Source: Pseudo-nitzschia pungens
Taxonomy: Eukaryota; Bacillariophyta; Bacillariophyceae; Bacillariales; Bacillariaceae
Assembly: GCA_037355855.1 (NCBI GenBank)
Contig: CM074761.1
Location: 2,375,346 to 2,439,345 of the forward strand
Reading direction: 5' to 3'
DNA length: 64,000 nt
Shown here: positions 54,499-64,000 of the stretch, piece by piece
Numbering within the stretch: the first letter of the stretch is position 1
Layout of the letters: each line of letters opens with the position of its first letter
Notes under the pieces: generated by a model
The model's input: the letters and a program-made list of their open reading frames with translations, nothing else
What the model was told of the DNA's origin: nothing
Databases searched by the model: none
Position numbers and translations under genes: made by a program

Positions 54499-55446
54499 AT
54501 GAGTGCCGTATCCGCAACAGCACGAAGAGTCGCGCGCAATCTTGCTCACCGCAAGATTGATTGGTGAGTTCGATATCCCGGCATCGAAGGTCCTGTCGGA
54601 ATCGGCCTCGTGGTTATTATTGTTTATATGGAGAGGGACACAATCCATCCATCCGTTTGTTGATCGGCATTGCCGACGCATTGGGCATTGCGAAGGAATC
54701 CTTGAGGGCATTCAGCGCACCGTATTATTGGAAACAGACGCTTCGAATTGTTTGCTCTTGTCTGACACTTTCTGGTTCTTTTTTTCCGGCTCCAATGGAC
54801 GCAACACCAATGCTCGCTCGTATTGTATGGTGTTGTATTGTACTGTATTGTATTGTACTGTGCACACATGTGTCTTGTACGCGCCACACGTGGATTACTT
54901 CACGGAAACGATGAAACCGTCTCATTGGTCATCATCGATCCCAATGATGTCTTGATCGCTGTAATCATTTATTTACCACTTACTCGCAGGAACGCCGATG
55001 TCTGGAAGGCTGCTCCCATCGTCCAGAATGTGAGCAAGTTCCGATCCTGGGTCGCCACCGCCGACACCCAGGCCGAGAAATACTCGGCCCCTCCCGGCCC
55101 CATCGATTTCGCTTCCGCGAAGGACGCCGTTCGCGACAAGGAGCTCGTTGAGTTCCTGGAGTCCTTCTACGCCTCCGCCGAACTCCCCGCCGAAACACAC
55201 GAATGGGACGCCGAAGACAAGGCCTTCAAGCTCGCTCATTTCGAACAGGTCAAGGAACAAGCCGCCGTCTACGCCGAATTGAAAGAAGATACCCTCAAGG
55301 AAATCGAATTCCTCAAGTCGACCAAAACGACCGAAGACACCACCATCCACGACCTCATGTGCAACAACCCCACCATCCACGAAGAAATCGAAGACGAAAT
55401 CGAACGCCGCGAATGGTTCAAGGATCTCGTTGCCGCCGAGAAATAA
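54499..55446 (+). CDS. Mitochondrial ATP synthase subunit d
   Basis: Exons 54499-54563 and 54990-55446 (426-bp GT-AG intron), 173 aa. Begins MSAVSATARRVARNLAHRK, a short basic leader, then IDWNADVWKAAPIVQNVSKF, YSAPPGPIDFASAKDAV, VEFLESFYASAELPAE, a long charged helix and a C-terminus DEIERREWFKDLVAAEK. The composition (IDW start, PPxPIDF, long acidic helices) matches subunit d of the F1Fo peripheral stalk. It should sit on the matrix face of the inner membrane. The intron carries a TATTGTAC microsatellite. Family assignment is by pattern and length and is less secure than the neighbours. Confidence 0.75.
54822..54863. repeat. TATTGTAC-type microsatellite in an intron
   Basis: Degenerate TATTGTACTG/TATTG units inside the first intron of the ATP synthase d gene. 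Confidence 0.8.
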
Positions 55447-56695
55447 GCGCGCAATCCCGCGAGAGGGTGTAACATTCTAGGAATCGATCAGCCGATTCTC
55501 GTAACGTCGTGCGACGGTGTGTCGCATTGTAATGTAGAGCATCGGATTAACTGGATTTTCTGTTTTGAGGGAGAAGAAGTTGTGCGATGCGTTTGGTCGT
55601 TCCATCCATCCAAGCAACGAACGCCATGCGCAGCATTTCTTACGCGAACCGTAGTGTCACTAGCTAAGTTGATTTCATTTCATTTCATTTGAACAACGTT
55701 GTCCTTGAAAGTTGGACGAAGGTCAATTCAATCGTTTCGACTTGCCACCATCAAAGAATTTCTAAAAGAATTCCTAATATGTACTATGGGCAAACATGAT
55801 CATCTGGTGTGAAACAAAGCATCATTGTACCATGTGAACCAGATGCACGATGACAACTGTCCTCTCACTTTCTTGACGAAAGGGCAACTAGGGATACTGG
55901 GGTGCAATCATCTATTGTTACGGAACATTAATGATGCTTCTATCAAGCTTCTTCTTCAGGGCTATTTCCGTCGTCTCGAAACAGTACTACTAGTAGGAGG
56001 AGGAGGAGAGGAGAAGATGAGATCAGCAACTCACTTCGACCAAACGTCAACAAACAATTGCATGCTAAGGCTCTGCTACTACTGCTGATATCTCTAGCAC
56101 AATACAATTCGTCTTGGGAATAGATTGTGTGTAGGATCCCATGTCATACCAATGCATGTCCGGCACATACCCCAATCGGGACTGAGATTGGCATCATCAA
56201 TCACATCACATCACATACCGTATCACATCATTTTTTAAGTTATCATCGTAAGTTATCCCTCGATTTCAATTTCAAAATCCACACGGAAAAATGCCGCGCT
56301 GTAGTCCCTCACCGTAAGTGGAGGTACGGTACCTCCTGGTACTGGTATTCGATGAACATCGATCCGGAATCTCAATCAATCGACAACCGCGAGTGCCGTC
56401 AAAAAATACCGGTATGAAGTATGATGCAAATAATTAGTACTTCGTATTTGCATACCGCAAGGTAAGGCTACCGCTTCTCCCCTCGTGCAGCCGCAGGAAT
56501 GCAAATAATAATACCTCTCGAAAGATCTCATAGCTCGAGCAAATCATCGGCAAGTCGGTCGACCGGCCGTGAGTTCTTCATCGAGACCGCACCAAAACGC
56601 GACGACATTCTTTCTCCGGCGGTCGGCGCAACACGAAGAAAACAAGCAGTCCAAGATACAACTACACGCACACGCACGAGACCGAAAAGAAGGAA
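55447..56695. other. Intergenic region upstream of ATR
   Basis: About 1.25 kb. Contains TACTACTAGTAGGAGGAGGAGG (55985-56010, split here as a low-complexity run), ATCACATCACAT repeats near 56203 and CGCAAGGTAAGGCTACC near 56457. No gene supported; the end should hold the ATR promoter. Confidence 0.5.
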
Positions 56696-59600
56696 ATGCC
56701 CAAACGGCAACGAGTTCCTCGGTATTCCATTGTCGCGGGTGAAGAGGAAGCGCCATCCAATGCTATCGAGACTAGCAGCAACCGCGGTGGAAGGGGCAGC
56801 AACAGTCCTAGAAGACGATCGTCTGCGGTTGCCTCCATTCCCTCATCGGGTGTGGGATCGACATCGCCATCGAAGTCGAAGTCGACGTCGCCAGCAATCG
56901 ATCACAGCACGAGTAGCAAGAATAGAGGACATCACCAGAACCAGCGCCAGAACCAGCACCAGCATCAACAACGGAAACGATCGTCATCCTCTTCCCATGA
57001 GAAACCCCACAACCAACACAGACGAGCGCAACAACAACAACAACAACAACAACAACAGGGGCAGCTAGGAGCAGAAGAAATTCTCTTGCAATTGCTCAAG
57101 GCCTGCGAGAAGCATCACGCGAACTGTCACCCGAATTACAATTCCACAAATGGCAGCGATCGCTGCGACGAAAACGATCTGCCGCCCTCCTGCAAGAGTG
57201 CCATAAAGAATCTCCGGGTGCTCATTCCAAAACTCGAATGCACGATCGCTCCGTTCGACGGCGACGACGCCGCGGCCGCTTCCGGTCGCGAAACAAGCGA
57301 CGGGGGCGGCGCCCTATCGAAGGACACCGCGCATCTGTGCCGATTTTACGACAACGTGGTTCGCGGAAATTACTGCCCGCACATGCCCCACCTCTTGGGA
57401 TGCGGGAAAGACCCGAAACCGATACTCGACAAGATTCTGTACTTGCTCCGCAACGCCTCGAGGACGAACCTCGGCGACGGCGGCGGCGGCGGGGATCCCG
57501 ATCCGAGCGGCGCGCCGAAGGTCGGGGGTTCGGAATCCGAAAAAAACGGGTTTCTCGACGTCGTGGGTCGGACCGTCTCGGGGTTGATGGCCTTCGCGAT
57601 CGATGATTCGAGCGATCACATCCGGCGAAAACTCTTCGTCGACTGGATCGACTTCTCGGAAGATCTGGCGGTCTTGGCGACGTTGGCGTCGCAACAACAA
57701 CAACAACAACAACAACAACGCGCGACAAAAACGAATGACAGTGATTGCTTCTTGCCCGTGGAGTTGGTTCTGTTCGAAGAATCTTCGTCGGTCATACAAC
57801 AACGATGTCGGCGGAAACGGGATGCGGAAGAAGACGGGAAAGACGGCGATGCCGTGAGCGACACAAACTTTCGATGCTTTTCTCTGAGATTGCATCGATG
57901 GGACCAGGTGCAAATATTACAGACGATTGCCCTGAACGTTTTGAGCGCCATGACGTCGAAAGGGGCTTCGTTGGAACGACTGCAAACGTCACCGGAGCAG
58001 CGGGAAACGGAAGAATCGTCATCGATTCCGATTCTATTGGGAGGGGACGTCGATTTGTTTTTCCCGTCGGACATTGTAACCGATACGGATCTGGTGTCTT
58101 CCTTGTTGGCGAGTATCAGGCCGGTCCTCACGGTTCTGCCCGCGGACAATGCTTTCACCGACAACAATTCCACCTCGGACAAATCGCCGCGAGTTTTTGC
58201 AACGGCAATCGACATTGTGATTCGGCTTTGTCTCGATTGGCACCGCTTGGGAACGGCAACGGCCGCGATTCCGTTGCTACCTTGCGTGATCGATGTAGCC
58301 GTTTTGACCACCAAAATTGTTTCGAACGCATTGTCGGATCGGGACGGTTTCCGCGAAGGAAATGCCGATCGGAGAAGCGACTCCGCTTGCGAGAACCGTC
58401 TCGCGTTTCTTTTGGATCGGGCCGTTTGTCACCCGGCGGGTCTGAGTGGCGGTCACGAAAGATATGCGGACGACGAAAGCTGCGTTTTACGGACCATACA
58501 CTCCGCGGTTTGGACAACCTTGCTCGATTGTCTCGGAAGAATAGCGTCTCGACTGCGTCATCGACGGGAGAGAATCAGCGAAGAATTTCGGGAGCCGCGC
58601 TCTTCCGTGTCCGACTCGGACGATACATTTTCGCTTTCTTCGACGCCGTGCATTGTTTTGGATGTAGCGGTCCTTCGGACGATCCATTTCATTGCGACGA
58701 CCGCGCCGTCCTTGGCGCGGACCGGGTCCAATTATTGCACCGCCCGAGGAATTTTTCCGCACTTATTTTTTTTATCGTCCACTGCGTGTATCTCTTTCGC
58801 CGCACACGGGAATGATCAAAATCGGAACGACGAAAAGCAATTGCTGCGCCTTGCGAATCAATCTCTCGCGGCGCTCTTGGGCGCGCTATTGCTCGATGAT
58901 GCGAACAGCGCCCGCCTCTTGGAAGATGCCTGCAGTGGAACGCTAAAGCAGCGCGCAAGGAAGAAGAAGCAAGCGATTCTCGAATTGGATGGCAAGAGTG
59001 AAAATGCCAGTAATTTTGATGGAGTGGGTCACAATCAAGATCGGGGTTTGTCACATGACCGTCGTGGTTCGAAACGAAAACGCGGATCGGATGCTTCGGA
59101 GGCATTCGAAACACCGGTCGTGACCAATCCAATTGAGCGAGATAAGCTAGCATACCCAGCAATTTGGTACGATGCTCTCAGATTATTTTTTGAACAAGCA
59201 CTCGATGCCGGAGAAAGCACCAAAGAGTTATACGCCGGGGCAGCTTCTCAGAACGGGACGCATCATCATTATTTGATAATGAGGCAGGTTATAGAGCAAA
59301 TCTGTGCTGTATCCGGAGGTTTTCACCTCGCTTTGTCGTTGCTTCGAAAACTATCTAGAGGAACGTACTCCGGAAATGATTTCACACCATTATCCGAGCT
59401 TTCAGAGGTGGTCCACGAATTCTCGAAACTAATTCTACGTTATTGCGGGTTGGTCCTAAATGAATTCAAGAATAAATCCAATTTGACATCGCTGGTATGT
59501 GTCACAGCGGCGGATGTTGTTCTAGGATGCGGACTTTCGATGCATTTCTCAAAATTGGAAAGGAAGGGCATACACGATTCGCATCTAGAATATATGCAAC

Positions 59601-62600
59601 CCTTCGTCGTCTATGTTTCTTCATTCAGTGGAAGGCTGATCGAGCTCGAAACGCACCAAGAAGCTGGTCGGACTTCTTGCAGCAAGTGTACAGGCATTCC
59701 GACTTACTTCACAGGCAACAACTCTCAAGGGCGTTGTTATCCACGGTGTACTGTGCATTCGACCACTTTGCCATTCGGCCATAAGGATCAGAATAGCGAC
59801 TGGGTGTATGATCGATCAATCACGACCTTGGATTCTCTTCCTCTCTTCGTTCGGGCTGCATTGCTTATCTCATTGAACCCCGTGCAACGAAATCCCTTTT
59901 CAGCAACATCCACTCGAATTGTCAAGCCTGTTTCAAGATGTTACTCACTCAATCTCTTCGCTGCATTGTTCGAGCGATACGCGAAAAATGATGAAAGCGA
60001 AGCTTCAGATTTTATCTCACCTGGGAATATCGCTTGCTTATTACATCTACTGCCGCTTATGATCATTGACAGAGACACCGAGAGGGAAAAGGGTGCACAA
60101 ATAAAGGAACTACTTTGCGAAAAGGAAAGTGTTGCAAAAGAATCCGATCAGCAATATTTCGACAAGGCCGTCTTGCTTTTACTGAAAAATGGGTTGTCTC
60201 CTCTTCTCGAGTCCCTAAAAAAGCGCAAGGATACTTTCCAAGTTCAAAGTCTAGTTTCTGCACTTGGTCATATCCATAATTTTATTGCACTTGAAACAAG
60301 CGAAACCTTCATTCGAGATCCAGCCAGCGTTCTCGAGTTCATTACGATGAGGCATAAACGTCTTCAAAGTACAGACAGCAAGAAAGACGAAGTTTCTTCA
60401 ATTTTGAACGGCATGCTATACGATCTTGCAGCTACCGGGATGAGAAATGACAAAGATCCCATGACGAGATACCTCTTGTGGATGTGTGCTGCCAGATATT
60501 GCGTTGCCGCATCTCCTTCTGAAATTCGTCAAACAATGACGACAAATTGTTCGGAAAAGACTTCAAGTAATCTGGATGGCCAAGTTTCAAAGAAAAATCC
60601 AGGTCGAGATTCGATGATTCCCTGGCTTGTCGCCAGTCCTTTTTCGGATCCAAACGGGCTATTAAGAAAAATCATTTCTCGTGAGCTTTCTTCTATACTG
60701 ATGGCAAAAGAATACATTTTTCTTTTGGCCCGTTTTTCTTCGGATGAAGATTTCCAAGAATATTGCAAATATTCTCGAATTGACAGAAATGGTATGGTTG
60801 GTGACAAGATCTACAACTTATTTCATGTCTCGGATGACATTGTTCGTGAACTGTTTGAGGAAGTTGATGGCGCGTTGCGCGAAGATTGTGGGTTTTCCGA
60901 AACTCAACTATCGTTGCCATTAGGGAGAGGAGCAAAGCGGGATAGGAAGCAATCTGAAGATGTCCGATGTGAAAATCGTTTGGCAATGCAAAGTACAGCA
61001 GCCGGAACATTGGCATCATTATGCCATCATGCCGACTTGGACCATCCCATTGGGAAGGCTTTGTTCGAAAAGGGTACACTGAGATTGATACGGATGTGGG
61101 CAGGTTCGTCCGATCGCAACGAAGATGTTTCTTTTCAAGAACTTAGTAGCATGTCAACAAGTAAAGCATTGGCGTTTGGGGGACTCTCTTGCTTGTCTGG
61201 ATCACTTGACCTCTCAACATGTTTTTCAGGCGATAAGTCATGGTCGTACTTTCCGGCCGCGATTTTTTCGGATGTTCTCATATTGAATAGTACCAAGGGT
61301 CGGAGAGATCAATACGAATTACTCGAGGCATTGGTTTGTTCTCTCTTGAAATTATCCGAAGATTCTATGCAGAAAAGAAAGTCGGCAATTGAAGCTAGTG
61401 AAATAGTAAATGAATCCATTCCTGCAGCCGTTGCCCAGCTTGCAAACGATCAAGATGAAGAAATGATACAATTAATAGTTGGCTTCAACATGTTTTTGAC
61501 GGAAAGATGCCATTATTTCAAAAATCAAACACTTTCTGAAGCCGACGTAATTGGTGCACCCGAGTCACCAATCGCAAAAAAGAAATCTCTGGCAATGTCA
61601 ATGGGAACGCGTCAACTCAAGAAAAAGACGAAAGACTTGTGCCTACAGAAAATTGACAAAATACTCCCTCTCGTTCTTTTTTACGAACATGACTTGGCTT
61701 TGAAATTTTTTATGACACTGACGGCGCCCGTGACTCTACCAGATATGATGGCTGGTCGAGAGCAGCTTATACTAAAGGGCATCGCATGGGAGTTGGGGCG
61801 GGATCATTTTCGAGAGGAATCCGCCGAGTTTGCTCTCGCAACGGCTGCAACAGCTTGTGGAAGAGATACTATAGACAGCAAGGAACGCGCAGTAGATACC
61901 TCACCAGAGATGACCGCAGCCCATGTGTGGGTGACCAGCAATTTTATGTATCTCATAGTAAACGTGGTACAATTGAACTGGGGATCACGCAAGGCGGCTC
62001 AACAGATACAAGCTTTGCGATGTTTGTCGATATTATTAGACTTCTTAGATCCCTCATGTTCAGCTCAATATTTTCCACAAGTTTTGGCAACTGTGAATGT
62101 CGCAATTAATGTCGATAAAGCACCAGATATGCTACAGCCTGAGAAGTCATCCCTACGGTTACTTGCTGTTCAATGCCTTTCAAAATTTATTCGGCTCTCT
62201 GCGAAGCATGGGATGGAAGCTGCAACCAATAATCTTACAACGATCGTGGTATCACTGCTTCCAGTTCTCGAAGATGACGGGGTTGACCAAGGTGGATTGA
62301 TATCACAAGAGACTGAGGCCGAAGCGGTGTCGATCCTTGAATTTCTTACGCGATCAGAGTTTGTTCGCAAATTTTCGAAAGCATTTTCCCAGATTCCTTT
62401 TCTCCCCACTTCCGCAGCTCTGTCAAATGTACACAGATCTCTGAGAGACAACGGTATAAACTTTGACAATCTGTTGATATTGTCGACCAGTACGTCGGAG
62501 TCTCAAGGTGGATCGGGTATCAGACGGGAAAGTTTAACCAGCGATAATACCAGCAACGCAACTTCAACAAGTAGCCAAGACAATGTCCTAGCTTTGCAAA

Positions 62601-64000
62601 ATAGGCTAAGTCTGGTTTCTTATCTCCTTGACAACGAGAATCCTAGCGTGCGAAAGGTTTCGCTCCAGCACCTAGTGGATTTACTTCGAACAAACAGGAA
62701 TTTATTTCACATACTTGTTGAGAACGACGGAGGGTCATCTATAAAAAATTACGCGACGGTTATCTATGAACGCAATAAGAACGAGAGGAAGAACGAAAAA
62801 TCAAGTCATACAAGATCTGTAACGAGTGTGACTATTTCCAACATAATAGAGAAATTACTGAATAGATGCGTGCATGAAACGAATCCACGAGTTCGCCTTC
62901 AGTTGGCAACATGTCTGGGAGAAATTGGAGCCATCGGAGAAAATCGGCTTGACGATATATCTCTCTTCAGAACGAAAGGCAGCGGGTTGGGAACAACATA
63001 CGAGTGGAGGTTGAATCAGCCGCCGTGGCAATCTCGTGCCGCAAAGTATGAGCTACAGCTTGTGACTGAGTACCTTGTTCTTGCACTTAGAGCAGCCCCG
63101 ACACAAGAGGAACAACTGAAGATTGCCTATACCATTCAGCAACAGCTTCAATTGCTAGATGAATCATCCAGAGCAAGCGGAGACGATGCAAAAACTGACG
63201 ACGAACCTAAGTCGCAAAAGCGTGAGATGAGCAAGTGGCTTCGGGATAGATTAGTTGAAGCAAACGTGTACAATGCAGTTGAACCTTTTTGGTCGTCAGA
63301 ATTTGGTACTAAGGTGAGTGCGATGAATTTAACTCAAGAACTGTATTTTTACTGAGTGTTTCTCTCATAATAATTCCCAAAACGTTTGTCGCTGTGTATA
63401 TTTGAACAGGACGAAAGATTTGGTGTTAGAAGGCAACCCCCCTTTTTCGATACATCCAAAGCATATCACCTTTGGATATCAGAATTTTGCCGCTGGATGA
63501 TTTTGAAGGCAAAGGATTGCCCACTTAGTCGATGGAAAGACTTTTTTTTCAGTTGTCGAATAGCTGTTAGGTCATTCGCTGGACTTGAAACTGCGGAGTT
63601 CATACTTCCCATCCTTGTATTGGACCGCATTTGCTTTGGAGGGGCTGAAGAATTCGAGTTAATTTGCCAGGAATTCATTCGAATATTGGATTTTGAATCG
63701 AGCTCGGTCATTATGAGTAGGAGTGAGCGCCGGAAGGCAATCGGGGGGTTCTTTGCCATGATCGACACACTATCCTACTGGGCGGAAATTGAAACCGAGC
63801 AGCGATATAGATCAAAGCGAATTTCTAACTCAAAACGTTCAAGCAGGGATAGTTCCAGGCAGAATTCAGATGGCAATTCTGCGTCAAATTGGCCTGCGGA
63901 GGAGACAATAACACAAATTCAGGAACTGATTTCTCGGATTCCTCTAATTGATCAAGCCAGAGCTGCCAAAGAAGTTGGAATGTACGCAAAGGGGTTGAGG
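56696..64000 (+). CDS. ATR: ATR-type PI3K-like checkpoint kinase, N-terminal part (runs off window end)
   Basis: First exon 56696-63313 (2206 codons) and second from 63410 to the edge (96-bp GT-AG intron, phase 0); 2403 codons visible. Only the alpha-solenoid and start of the FAT region are here; the kinase domain lies beyond. The second exon reads PFFDTSKAYHLWISEFCRWM, AVRSFAGLETAEFILPILVL and CFGGAEEFELICQEF, and is joined to VEPFWSSEFGTK, the signature of the ATR FAT-domain start. Upstream a UME-like segment ends with RRESL-flanked VSYLLDNENPSVRKVSLQHL and RVRLQLATCLGEIGAIGENR. The N-terminus has basic Ser/Arg and poly-Gln tracts (about residues 112-121 and 332-341). It senses RPA-coated DNA with ATRIP in the nucleus. 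No frame break in 6.6 kb. Confidence 0.85.

Overview
The window is nuclear DNA from a photosynthetic stramenopile, most likely a diatom. The evidence is: a fucoxanthin/chlorophyll a/c-type light-harvesting protein whose leader ends in the textbook ASAFAP plastid motif; further plastid leaders of signal-peptide-plus-Phe type on ObgC, an acyltransferase, a Ycf35-like protein and magnesium chelatase H; short GT-AG introns (about 70-430 bp); gene density of roughly one gene per 3 kb on both strands; and diatom-style secreted proteins with Pro/Ser repeats and acidic repeats. The species cannot be named from sequence alone. I saw no tRNA, rRNA, CRISPR or intact transposon.

Layout. 1-9.6 kb: a truncated Lys-rich gene divergent from RRP1 (ribosome biogenesis), a 3-kb gap with a fresh 143-bp tandem duplication, and a large secreted/type I membrane protein with four acidic repeats. 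9.8-14.7 kb: a membrane-anchored protein of unknown N-terminal domain fused to a cytidine-deaminase domain, divergent from a SLATT-like two-TM protein. 14.8-19.4 kb: two genes (Lon-substrate-binding-domain protein; fucosyltransferase-like glycosyltransferase), each broken by several frame shifts. 20-26 kb: plastid ObgC, an ATP-grasp ligase, a plastid lysophosphatidate acyltransferase. 26-29 kb: gene-free DNA rich in a GTAAGGTTAC-like motif. 29-36 kb: a heat-shock factor, a Ycf35-like protein and a Pro/Ser repeat surface protein. 36-47 kb: an FAD monooxygenase divergent from magnesium chelatase H (7 exons), primase small subunit and a light-harvesting protein. 48-55 kb: N-terminal Asn amidohydrolase, mitochondrial 3-hydroxyacyl-CoA dehydrogenase divergent from mitochondrial ATP synthase subunit d. 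56.7-64 kb: the N-terminal two thirds of an ATR checkpoint kinase that runs off the window.

Functional themes are plastid biogenesis and pigment synthesis (ObgC, ChlH, LHC, Ycf35-like, acyltransferase), mitochondrial energy metabolism (HADH, ATP synthase d), and genome maintenance (primase, ATR). They are interleaved rather than arranged in operons. The main unexplained signals are the deaminase-fusion/SLATT divergent pair, the recurring intergenic palindromic motif, and a consistent +1 reading-frame break in seven sites of six otherwise well-conserved genes outside the heavily broken 14.8-19.4 kb block. That last pattern may be sequence error, but its direction and local context are not random-looking.
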